A DNA stretch of 64,000 nt, taken from contig NZ_CP030265.1 in assembly GCF_008843145.1 (NCBI RefSeq), forward strand, positions 4,457,001-4,521,000, read 5' to 3'. This stretch comes from Skermanella pratensis (GTDB taxonomy: Bacteria; Pseudomonadota; Alphaproteobacteria; Azospirillales; Azospirillaceae). A model generated the notes under the pieces. That model did no database searches, had not been told where the DNA came from, and was given only the letters and a program-made list of their open reading frames with translations. Position numbers and translations under genes: made by a program. Below are positions 9,621 to 17,128 of this stretch, piece after piece (within the stretch, counting starts at the first letter, position 1; each line of letters opens with the position of its first letter).

Positions 9621-10412
9621 ATGTTCAGCACTAACCTCAATCCCAAGGGCCAAATCTTCGGAATTGGCGTGAGCATGATCACCATGGAGCAGGCGCTGGC
9701 CACCATCATGGAGGCAGCACACCAGAGGCGGTCGCTGGGTGTCACCGCCCTGGCCGTGCATGGGCTGATGGAAGCCGTGCGCGATTCCCGGTTCCGGGAC
9801 ACGCTCGAGCAGCTGGACCTGGTCACCCCGGATGGTCAACCTGTTCGCTGGTCGCTGAATGCGCTCTGCGCGGCCGGATTGCCTGACCGCGTCGCGGGCC
9901 CCTACCTGATGCGCTACCTGTGCGAGCGGGCGGCTACGGAGGGGGTTTCCATCTATCTTTATGGCAGTACCGAGGAAACCTGCGGCCGACTGGTGGCGGC
10001 GCTGAACCGCGATTTCGCAACTCTGCGCATAGCGGACGTGCAACCCGACCGGTTCCGCGATGCGACCGACGAGGAGAGGCGCCAGGATATAGATAGAATC
10101 AATCGCAGCGGTTGCGGGATCGTGTTCGTCGGCCGGGGCTGCCCCAGGCAGGAGCGATGGGTGGCATCCCACCTAGGCGAGGTCAACTGCCCCATGATCG
10201 CGATCGGCGCGGCCTTCGACTTCATGGCTGGCAATATTCACCATGCGCCTGTCTGGATGCAATCCCTGGGTTTGGAATGGTTGCAGCGGCTGATTTCAGA
10301 CCCCCGGCGTCTCTGGAAGAGGTACCTGCTCACGAATTCGCTATTCCTCGGTTACTTCCTTTCGGCAGTCGTCCGGCAGCGTGTCTTTCGTTTGAGGCAC
10401 AAGACGGCGTGA
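9621..10412 (+). CDS. WecG/TagA/CpsF-family glycosyltransferase (GT26)
   Basis: A 263-residue GT26 enzyme, the family that adds the second sugar (for example ManNAcA by WecG or ManNAc by TagA) to an undecaprenyl-diphosphate sugar. Diagnostic features are the central GRGCPRQERW, GAAFDFMAG and the C-terminal run GLEWLQRLISDPRRLWKRY. The first half carries TPDGQPVRWSLN, also usual for the family. No export signal is present; it should act at the cytoplasmic membrane face. It lies 175 bases after the UDP-xylose synthase on the same strand. The actual donor sugar cannot be read from the sequence. Confidence 0.9.
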   Translation: MFSTNLNPKGQIFGIGVSMITMEQALATIMEAAHQRRSLGVTALAVHGLMEAVRDSRFRDTLEQLDLVTPDGQPVRWSLNALCAAGLPDRVAGPYLMRYLCERAATEGVSIYLYGSTEETCGRLVAALNRDFATLRIADVQPDRFRDATDEERRQDIDRINRSGCGIVFVGRGCPRQERWVASHLGEVNCPMIAIGAAFDFMAGNIHHAPVWMQSLGLEWLQRLISDPRRLWKRYLLTNSLFLGYFLSAVVRQRVFRLRHKTA

Positions 10413-10840
10413 AGGGCACTCACCTAAAGAGCATCAATCACTTGCTGGCTTGGTGGCCCTGTCGAAATACAGTATGGTGCGATGGGCGAATGGAAATCCA
10501 GGCCGCACTGCCTGACCAGCCGCAATAAAAGGGGGCGAAACCGGTCAAGATCAAGTTTCGGCTTTGATCTGGTCGCTGATCGCTTTGTCGGGAATGCTTC
10601 ATGGGTGGTGAATAATGTCGAGGAGGGATTACCCCCTTGCTGCAACAGGGTTTCAAGTTCATCGCGATTTTGTGGTGGGTTTTGGTCACAAGTACATGCG
10701 GAAAAGCGAACCCGACGAAGACCCGGCCCGACGGAACATCGTCGGGACCTGATGGGACAACGCACTATGCCGGATCATGATCGGACGACTGCAGGAATAT
10801 GTATGACCCGCCTACCCAGACCCGCGCTGGGAACCGATCG
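10413..10840. other. Intergenic region before the Wzc-like gene
   Basis: About 430 bases. Short frames on either strand have no recognisable product. It probably holds the promoter or leader for the chain-length regulator gene, but I see no clear promoter box, hairpin or operator in it. Confidence 0.35.
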
Positions 10841-12910
10841 ATGAACAAGCTGCATCATAGTGGTTCTTCAGTGCTGCTGGAGTCCGACAGTCGTCAGGCG
10901 CCGGGGTTCGGCATGCCGACCACAGGCGACGAAGTCAGCATGGGCAACCTGCTACAGGCGGCCGCCCGCCAGAAGCTGATCCTGATCCTCACGATCTTCC
11001 TGTCGGTTGCCGGTGCGATTGCTGCTTATCGCATGGTCCCGCCCAGCTTTGTGGCGGAGGTGAAGTTGGCGCTGGACACTCGGGACGGCTATGTCCTTGA
11101 CGCTGGCGCGGCACCACCCGACCAGGCCATGGTGCGCACCGAGTTCGACCAGTTCAATTCCCTGCCACTCGCCGAGCAGGTGGTCGATCAGCTTGACCTT
11201 CAATCTGATCCAGAATTCGGGAAGGCCCATTGGATGGCTGATGCGGTGCTTCCAGTCGTCAACGGCCTGATCGGACAGGGCGAGCGCTGGATCGGATCAA
11301 TCATCGGCCGCGAGGATGCGGCTGCTGAGGCCCCACCAATCGACGACCCGGCCGTTTCGCCGCCTCCGGAGGCCATGGAGAAGGCAGCCGTGGTTCGCAA
11401 TGTCTTGGACAGGCTTAAGATCGAGGCTGACAGCCGGTCCTATACCGCGACCGTGTCCTTTTCCTCCAGCGATCCGGTGAAAGCTGCAACCATCGCGAAC
11501 GCCTTTGTCGAGGCCTACATGGCTGAACGGGCCCTGTCCCGGTCCAAGGCGATGCAGGACGCCGGCCGGCGCTTGGAGGCGCAGATCGCGGCGATGGCTC
11601 CGGAAGTGCAGAAGGCTGAATCAGCCGTCCGCGCCTTTCGCGAACAGGCAGGATTGACGGAATCCCAAAGTTCTACACAGCTCGCCCAGCAGTTCGCGGA
11701 TCTCAACACCCAATTGCTGATGGCGCGGATGGAACGGTCCCAGGCGGAGGCGCGGCTGAACGGCAGCCAGATATCGGCGCCAGCAGCCGGCAGGCCAGGT
11801 GATGGCGATCCAGCTTTCATCACCTCCCCGCTCATCCAGTACCTGCGCGAGCAGGAAGCCCAACTCCGCCGGCGCGAAGCCGAGCTGATGGTCCAGTACG
11901 GTCCCCAGCATCCCACCTTAATCAACCTCCGGGCCGAACTGAGCGAGGCGCGCCAGAAGATAGCCCAGGAGGCGCGGCGCGTCGTGAGAGAGTTGGAAGC
12001 CCAGGTTGCGATCGCAACGGACAAGCAGCGCAGCCTCGAACAGCAGATCGTGCGCCTGTCGGACCTGTCCCTGGATCGGGCCCGGGTCGAAAGCCAAGCC
12101 AAGGAATTGGAGAAGGAGGCGGAGGGTTCCCGCGCCTTCTTCGACGGCCTCAGGAACCGGCATCGCGAGATCATGGGGCAAGTCGGCTTTGCGCGCGCAG
12201 GCGTGCGCGTGTTTTCGCCGGCCGCGGTTCCGCTCGAGCCCTCGTCTCCGAAACTGATCCTTTTCGTGCTGGCGGGACTGGCCGGCGGCATTTTCGCGGC
12301 GGCTGTCATGGTCGCCCTGAGGGAGCGCATGCAGCGGGGCTTCATCGCCACAAGGGACGTGGAGCGGGAAACCGGGTTCAAGGTATTGAGCTCGATCCCG
12401 CTTCTCCCGCGCAAGAGAATGCGCTCCCTTGTTCAGACGGTAGTCGATTTCCCGAGGTCCAGGTACAACGAGGCGCTGCGGACGGGCCTGACCGTCCTAA
12501 TGTCGCAGTACGTCTTTTCTTCGTCCCGCGTCGTCGTCGTTACGTCCTGCCTGCCAGGCGAGGGCAAGACCACGTTCTGCGTGTCGCTCGCGGCATCGCT
12601 GGCGAAGGGCGGGCATCGCGTTCTGCTGATCGAAGCCGATCTGCGGCAGCCGCAGGTTCAGTCCATCCTGGAGCCGAAGGGCAGTCACGCTGCACAGGGC
12701 CAACCGGTCGGCTTGCCGGAAGTCCTCTTGGGGTTGGCTACGATTTCGGAGGCGACGCGGATCAATCCGGAATCCGGCCTTCATTATATCATCGCCACTG
12801 AAACGAGAGACACCAACCCCCAGGATCTTTTCATCCGGCCGTCCCTGCGTTCGCTGCTCGCCGACACGGCCAGCCGGTACGACTTCGTCTTTGTCGACAG
12901 CCCCCCATGA
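10841..12910 (+). CDS. Wzz/Wzc-type polysaccharide co-polymerase and tyrosine kinase, main part (frameshifted near its end)
   Basis: About 689 residues. The N-terminal Wzz domain has a membrane helix near 45-64, a long coiled-coil periplasmic section (about 235-430) and a second helix near 470-492. A cytoplasmic BY-kinase domain follows with Walker A in CLPGEGKTT (about 568-576), Walker A' in LLIEADLRQPQ and Walker B FVFVDSPP. The frame stops directly after that Walker B. The remaining kinase residues continue in another frame from 12907, and one extra C in the C-run before 12908 would join them. ATG 10841 has GGGA eight bases upstream; ATG 10799 is an alternative. It controls chain length and export of the polymer. 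Confidence 0.85.
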   Translation: MNKLHHSGSSVLLESDSRQAPGFGMPTTGDEVSMGNLLQAAARQKLILILTIFLSVAGAIAAYRMVPPSFVAEVKLALDTRDGYVLDAGAAPPDQAMVRTEFDQFNSLPLAEQVVDQLDLQSDPEFGKAHWMADAVLPVVNGLIGQGERWIGSIIGREDAAAEAPPIDDPAVSPPPEAMEKAAVVRNVLDRLKIEADSRSYTATVSFSSSDPVKAATIANAFVEAYMAERALSRSKAMQDAGRRLEAQIAAMAPEVQKAESAVRAFREQAGLTESQSSTQLAQQFADLNTQLLMARMERSQAEARLNGSQISAPAAGRPGDGDPAFITSPLIQYLREQEAQLRRREAELMVQYGPQHPTLINLRAELSEARQKIAQEARRVVRELEAQVAIATDKQRSLEQQIVRLSDLSLDRARVESQAKELEKEAEGSRAFFDGLRNRHREIMGQVGFARAGVRVFSPAAVPLEPSSPKLILFVLAGLAGGIFAAAVMVALRERMQRGFIATRDVERETGFKVLSSIPLLPRKRMRSLVQTVVDFPRSRYNEALRTGLTVLMSQYVFSSSRVVVVTSCLPGEGKTTFCVSLAASLAKGGHRVLLIEADLRQPQVQSILEPKGSHAAQGQPVGLPEVLLGLATISEATRINPESGLHYIIATETRDTNPQDLFIRPSLRSLLADTASRYDFVFVDSPP

Positions 12911-13146
12911 TGGTCGTCAGTGACGCGGCGGAAATCGCGCGCCATTGCGATGTTTGCATGTTCGTCGTGAACTGGGCGAAGACGCCCCGGCACCTTGTCG
13001 TCAAGGCACTGCATCTGCTCGATTCCGTAGGCGTCCGGGTCGGCGGCGTGATCCTCAACAAGGTGAATGCGGACCGACAGCAGAAATACGGAGCCGAGGA
13101 AAGGCTCTACTATTCCAATCTCCACAAAGGATATTTCGCCGACTAA
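12907..13146 (+). CDS. C-terminal part of the Wzc-like tyrosine kinase (separated by a frameshift)
   Basis: A 79-residue frame that begins exactly where the Wzc-like protein stops. It reads MMVVSDAAEIARHCD, the normal continuation of VDSPP in BY-kinases, and ends with a tyrosine-rich tail (KYG, LYYSNLHKGYF) that is the usual autophosphorylation cluster. Without it the kinase lacks the rest of its fold and its phosphorylation sites. The C run at the junction has six C's and seven would restore one protein of about 768 residues. This may be an assembly error, a real null allele or a slippage switch. As a separate gene it has no ribosome site. Confidence 0.75.
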   Translation: MMVVSDAAEIARHCDVCMFVVNWAKTPRHLVVKALHLLDSVGVRVGGVILNKVNADRQQKYGAEERLYYSNLHKGYFAD

Positions 13147-13164
13147 AGGGCAACGGGAACCGAC

Positions 13165-14526
13165 ATGGTGCGCGGTCTGATGTCGGCTGCTTCCGGTGTT
13201 ATTCGCATTGGCTGGCGAGGTGAAATGTTAAGCAAATATCGTTCAGCGGCGTTTCGATCCTGGTTTGGAAAAGGGTTTTGGGCCATCTCCGATCAGGCCC
13301 TGTTTGCGCTATCGAACTTCATGGTTCTTGTTATCCTGGCCCGCAAGCTGCCCGAAGCCGAGTTCGGGGCCTATTCCGTTGCGATCACCGCGCTTCACTT
13401 CGCCTGTGCCGCACACAACTCGCTGGTGATCGAACCGATGCTCGTCTTCGGCGGGAGACGGTATCGTGCCGCGATGCGGGGTTATGTCATTGGCTTGTCG
13501 CTCGGCTGGAACACTGCCTTCACAGCGCTGGCCAGCATCCTGTTCATCTGCTTGGGGGCTGGCCTGTTGGCGGGCCTGATGCCGCTGATGGGCAAGGCCC
13601 TGCTGGCCCTTGCCTTGTCGACGCCGTTCGTCCTGTTCTTCTGGCTGGTCCGGCGCATCTGCTATCTCGTTGACATTCCTCAGGTCGCCGCCGGGGGTGG
13701 CGCCGTATACATGGCATTGATGATCGGTTTGGTGTTCCTGCTGGATGCCTGGGATGCACTTGACATGTTCCGGGCGATCCTGGCCGGCGGCGTGGCCGCG
13801 GCGCTGGCGGGAACGGCGATGATCCCGAACTTGGACAGGGCGCTCAAATCACAGCCGACCCGGCCGGGTTTCCGCGAGGTCGCGCGCCTTCACGTGAATT
13901 ACGGTCGGTGGTCACTGGGTAATCAGTCTCTCGCTTGGTTCATCGGCAACATGAATATCTTGCTGATGCCGATCTGGCTGGGTTTCGAAGCGGTTGCAAC
14001 GTTCAAGGCCGTGTCGATGCTGGTTATGCCGCTGCTGCAGATCGTCGCCGCCCTCGCCTCAGTCGCCTTGCCGTCCCTTTCCATCCTGCGCGACGGGCAG
14101 CAGTTCCGGGGTGCGGTCAAGACGATGCTGATCGCCTTCCTGGTGCTCGGCGTGGGGTACGGGATCGTACTCCTGGGCGCCGGCCGGTACATGATCGAGA
14201 TCCTCTACGGCGGCAAGTTCCATATCCGGTTCGAGTGGCTCCTGCTTCTTGTGGCAACCGGCATCCTGTTCAGCTTATGCGAGGGACTGCTTGCAGCCCT
14301 GCGCGCTATCGAGCGCCCGGATTGCGGCTTTCGCGCGATGTGCTTCCAGGCAGCCCTTCTGGCCGTTCTGTTTCCGCTGGTGATCGTCTACGGCACGACA
14401 GGGGCACTCCTGAATCAGGCCCTGGGCATGGGAATCATGGGGCTGATGCTGGCGCGGATGTACGGATCCCTGCGTCTGAGCCGAGATGGCGTCTTGCCGA
14501 TGAAAGAGAAAACCTCGCCGGTCTGA
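13165..14526 (+). CDS. Wzx-like oligosaccharide flippase (polysaccharide transporter family)
   Basis: A 453-residue protein with about twelve hydrophobic helices arranged as in PST/MATE-type lipid-linked oligosaccharide flippases. The N-terminal segment ISDQALFALSNFMVLVILAR, with charged residues inside helix 1, is typical of the Wzx/RfbX group. It would move undecaprenyl-diphosphate-linked repeat units to the periplasmic side, between the cytoplasmic transferases and the polymerase. It starts 18 bases after the kinase tail, so it is probably in the same transcript. ATG 13165 has GGGAACC upstream; ATG 13225 is a possible shorter start. Confidence 0.82.
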   Translation: MVRGLMSAASGVIRIGWRGEMLSKYRSAAFRSWFGKGFWAISDQALFALSNFMVLVILARKLPEAEFGAYSVAITALHFACAAHNSLVIEPMLVFGGRRYRAAMRGYVIGLSLGWNTAFTALASILFICLGAGLLAGLMPLMGKALLALALSTPFVLFFWLVRRICYLVDIPQVAAGGGAVYMALMIGLVFLLDAWDALDMFRAILAGGVAAALAGTAMIPNLDRALKSQPTRPGFREVARLHVNYGRWSLGNQSLAWFIGNMNILLMPIWLGFEAVATFKAVSMLVMPLLQIVAALASVALPSLSILRDGQQFRGAVKTMLIAFLVLGVGYGIVLLGAGRYMIEILYGGKFHIRFEWLLLLVATGILFSLCEGLLAALRAIERPDCGFRAMCFQAALLAVLFPLVIVYGTTGALLNQALGMGIMGLMLARMYGSLRLSRDGVLPMKEKTSPV

Positions 14527-14848
14527 CCTGGAAGGCGGCACCATGCAGTCGGAGGGGACGGTTTCAGGATGAGGTGGCGGCGGTTCGCCTCGGCCCCCAA
14601 GGCCGAAGGCATACGTGATCGGGTCGCCATGGGACAAATCATCCTCGAATCGCACGCAGAAAAGCCAGATGAAATTTCCTATTCAATATTTGGTCGAAAA
14701 TAAAAATCCCAAAAGAAAATATAAATCGGTTGCTTCTAATTGTGGTAGCCTAAAAAACCTTATAAAAATTTTTTGAAATTTACTATTTGTTCCTTTAGAC
14801 TGATCCATTGAATTTTCCAATTTGCTCCAACTCCAGGGGAAGATAAAA
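14527..14848. other. Intergenic region with AT-rich second half
   Basis: About 320 bases. The part from about 14670 to 14815 is AT-rich and directly precedes the ribosome site of the epimerase gene, so it is a likely promoter region. No open frame or clear hairpin was recognised. Confidence 0.4.
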
Positions 14849-15934
14849 ATGAAAACTGTCGTGATTTCTGGCGCTGCCGGATTGATTGGATCCGAAGCTG
14901 CGCGTTACTTCGATTCGATGGGCTTCCGTGTCATCGGGATTGACAACGATATGCGCCAGGAATTCTTCGGGCCGGAGGCATCGACCACCTGGAACCAGAA
15001 AAGACTAATCTCCGAACTGAAGGCGTACATCCACCTCAATGTGGATATCCGGGACGATGCCGCGGTGGAGAAGATCTTTTGCACCTACAATTCGGAAATC
15101 TCCCTGATTGTCCATACTGCGGCTCAGCCGTCCCATGATTGGGCGGCTAGGGCACCGAAGGTGGATTTCACCGTGAATGCAAACGGGACGCTGAATCTTC
15201 TGGAGGCGACGCGCAAACACTGCCCTGAGGCAGTCTTCATTTTCACCTCGACCAACAAGGTCTATGGTGACACGCCGAACCGCCTACCCCTGGTTGAGCT
15301 AAACGACCGCTGGGAAGTCGATGAAAGCCATCCCTATCATGCGTACGGTATCGACGAGGGGATGAGCATCGACCAGTCCAAGCACAGCCTGTTCGGCGTG
15401 TCGAAGGTAGCCGCTGACGTGATGGTCCAGGAGTATGGGCGGTATTTCGGGCTGAAGACCGGCTGCTTCCGCGGCGGCTGCCTGACCGGGCCAGCCCATT
15501 CAGGGGCCCAACTCCATGGCTTCCTGGCCTATCTGATGCGGTGTGCCATCAGGAAGAAGCCGTATTCGATCTTCGGCTACAAGGGAAAGCAGGTCAGGGA
15601 CAACATCCATGCTCATGACCTGGTCAGCGCTTTCGCCCATTTCTACGCCAATCCGCGGCCGGGCGAAGTCTACAATATCGGAGGAAGCCGGCATTCTTAC
15701 TGCTCCATGCTGATGGCGATCAGGATAGCCGAGGAACTGTCGGGGAACGAGATGCAGACGAGCTATGTCCCCGAGAACCGCGCCGGCGATCACATCTGGT
15801 GGATCAGTGATGTGCGAAAGTTCCAGAGCCACTATCCGGACTGGCGCTATGCGTACGACCTGAAGCGCCTGATGGCGGAGATCTATGAAGCCCTCGCTGA
15901 CCAGAGACGCCTGGAGTCCGCCGACGCCGATTGA
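14849..15934 (+). CDS. CDP-paratose 2-epimerase-like NAD-dependent sugar epimerase
   Basis: A 361-residue extended short-chain dehydrogenase with the Rossmann motif SGAAGLIG near 7-14. The segments [17 protein letters not shown], a Tyr-x3-Lys region around [10 protein letters not shown], and [20 protein letters not shown] are characteristic of RfbE-type CDP-tyvelose/CDP-paratose 2-epimerases and of similar enzymes found widely in bacterial polysaccharide loci. The ATG at 14849 follows AGGGGA by nine bases. No CDP-sugar synthesis genes are visible nearby, so the real substrate may be another nucleotide sugar. It is the last intact gene of the locus before the block of mobile elements. Confidence 0.8.
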   Translation: MKTVVISGAAGLIGSEAARYFDSMGFRVIGIDNDMRQEFFGPEASTTWNQKRLISELKAYIHLNVDIRDDAAVEKIFCTYNSEISLIVHTAAQPSHDWAARAPKVDFTVNANGTLNLLEATRKHCPEAVFIFTSTNKVYGDTPNRLPLVELNDRWEVDESHPYHAYGIDEGMSIDQSKHSLFGVSKVAADVMVQEYGRYFGLKTGCFRGGCLTGPAHSGAQLHGFLAYLMRCAIRKKPYSIFGYKGKQVRDNIHAHDLVSAFAHFYANPRPGEVYNIGGSRHSYCSMLMAIRIAEELSGNEMQTSYVPENRAGDHIWWISDVRKFQSHYPDWRYAYDLKRLMAEIYEALADQRRLESADAD

Positions 15935-16064
15935 CACCCGGCCTGTCCCCGAAACGGAGGACCGGTGAGGCACCGGTCCGGGAGGCTTAGACCGGCGAGC
16001 GTGAAACCCGAATCAATGTTGCGCTCTGGGCCGGGACGTGACTCACCGTGTTTGGAGGTGGATC

Positions 16065-16360
16065 ATGGGTCAGGGCTATTCGTCTGATTTGCGTGTCCGG
16101 ATCATCGGAGCGATCGAGAGCGGGAACTCGTGTCGAGCGGCGGCACGGCGGTTCGGCGTCAGCCCGAGCACGAGCATCCGGCTGGCGTAGCGCAAGGCGG
16201 GGGCCGGCTCGCTGGAGCCGGCGCGCCATGCCGATCTCCTGATCGGCTGGGTGAAGGCGAAGGGCGACATCACCATGCCCGAACTGGCAGCCAAACTGTA
16301 AGCCGTCCGCGGTGTTGCGTATTCCGGCGAAAGCGCCCTGGCGTTTCGGTTCAAACCGCC
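16065..16360 (+). pseudogene. IS630-type transposase, 5' remnant
   Basis: The frame from ATG 16065 (preceded by GGAGG) encodes MGQGYSSDLRVRIIGAIES and then a helix-turn-helix (CRAAARRFGVSPSTS), the DNA-binding start of IS630-family transposases. A TAG at about 16188 interrupts it, another stop follows near 16298, and no DDE catalytic domain follows. It is therefore a decayed 5' end. It forms the left edge of the mobile-element block that follows the polysaccharide locus. Confidence 0.7.
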
Positions 16361-16377
16361 CACCTTTTCGGTGATTT

Positions 16378-16407
16378 CGCCCACCCGCCCCATGGGGCGG
16401 GTGGGCG
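16378..16407. repeat. Perfect 30-base palindrome
   Basis: Arms 16378-16391 and 16394-16407 are exact reverse complements (CGCCCACCCGCCCC and its partner) around a central AT. The structure lies between the IS630 remnant and the 3' end of the interrupted istB. It could be the fused ends of two elements, a strong hairpin acting as terminator, or a former insertion hot spot. No T-tract follows on either strand. Confidence 0.8.
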
Positions 16408-16465
16408 GGCGGCATCGTGATCCATCGTTTTCACCTTATGCTGGTACCGCCGTTCGCGCCAGGGG

Positions 16466-16602
16466 TCACGATGGCGTTGCAGGCTTGGTTGTTTTCTGGT
16501 CTGCCGCCCGTACCCGGCGCATGGACTCGCCCGTGAGCTCGATGCGCAATGCCCGGTGAACGACGCGGTCGAGGATCGCGTCGGCGTAAGTGGCATCCCC
16601 GA
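16466..16602 (-). pseudogene. istB: istB, 3' fragment (C-terminal 45 codons)
   Basis: Read on the minus strand this encodes [18 protein letters not shown] and then [10 protein letters not shown], the standard C-terminus of the IS21 helper ATPase IstB, and it ends at TGA 16466-16468. Its missing 5' part lies at 19203-19850 in the same orientation. Together the two pieces give about 255 residues, the normal IstB length. The DNA between them (about 16603-19215) holds a serine recombinase gene, so the gene was split by insertion rather than by decay. Confidence 0.85.
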
Positions 16603-17109
16603 TTATCACAGAATGCCGCTGTTTTCAAACGGCTGATCACTGAAGTCTCGATCACCGAGCGACGCCATTCTCTTTTCGGTCAGCGGCTTGATGTCGCTCC
16701 CGAAGCGTCGTGCCGCGGTCCGGACTGGGTAACGGTGATCCTGCCCGATGGACGGCGTCGGCACGTGCGGCGGGCAGCGACCGACCTTGTTCCGGCCTCG
16801 ACCGATGCACACGCGGTTTCCGATCGCGGCGATGCGCGCATTTCCGTGCGAACCCTGCTGCCCCTGGCCGAATGTCTGCGGGCGCTGTTGAGGATTTCCA
16901 GAGAGGAAGTCCCCGATGACCAGTCTCGCTCCCGCACCTCGGACCAGCCATCGATCCATTCCGCCACCGGACTGTCCGACGGCGTCCCGAACGCTGTGGT
17001 TGACCCTGCCCCCGGACGTGCGGCGGAGGATCGCCAGGGAATACGCCGCCATGATGGTCCGGATACGTGCGGCAAGTCACCCCGCAACTCCGGAGATGCC
17101 TCATGCTGA
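16549..17109 (+). CDS. DUF5372-like small protein of the recombinase element (start uncertain)
   Basis: The supported part is about 16613-16920, encoding [26 protein letters not shown] and [17 protein letters not shown]. This resembles the DUF5372-type proteins often found just upstream of serine recombinase genes in such elements; the assignment is from memory of the pattern. No start codon exists between the element boundary (about 16603) and the conserved region, so translation would have to begin in the flanking istB DNA (ATG 16549) or the start was lost. The frame runs on to 17109 through the next small frame, which suggests either a lost stop or a frameshift. Function unknown. Confidence 0.45.
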   Translation: MPGERRGRGSRRRKWHPRLSQNAAVFKRLITEVSITERRHSLFGQRLDVAPEASCRGPDWVTVILPDGRRRHVRRAATDLVPASTDAHAVSDRGDARISVRTLLPLAECLRALLRISREEVPDDQSRSRTSDQPSIHSATGLSDGVPNAVVDPAPGRAAEDRQGIRRHDGPDTCGKSPRNSGDASC

Positions 17110-17128
17110 TGGCGACGACCCCCGGTGA
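16916..17128 (+). CDS. Small hypothetical protein upstream of the serine recombinase
   Basis: A 70-residue frame with GAGGAAG placed nine bases before ATG 16916. It ends 25 bases inside the recombinase gene, an arrangement typical of translational coupling. The centre, [20 protein letters not shown], looks like an amphipathic helix and resembles short proteins that accompany related recombinases. It overlaps the 3' extension of the preceding frame, so only one of the two is likely to be translated here. I do not recognise a function. Confidence 0.42.
   Translation: MTSLAPAPRTSHRSIPPPDCPTASRTLWLTLPPDVRRRIAREYAAMMVRIRAASHPATPEMPHADGDDPR

Noticed and set aside
12907-13146. Programmed frameshift to make a two-form Wzc kinase
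   Set aside because: The C-run is not followed by a clear stimulatory structure, and four other genes show the same kind of single missing G/C, so an indel is the simpler explanation.
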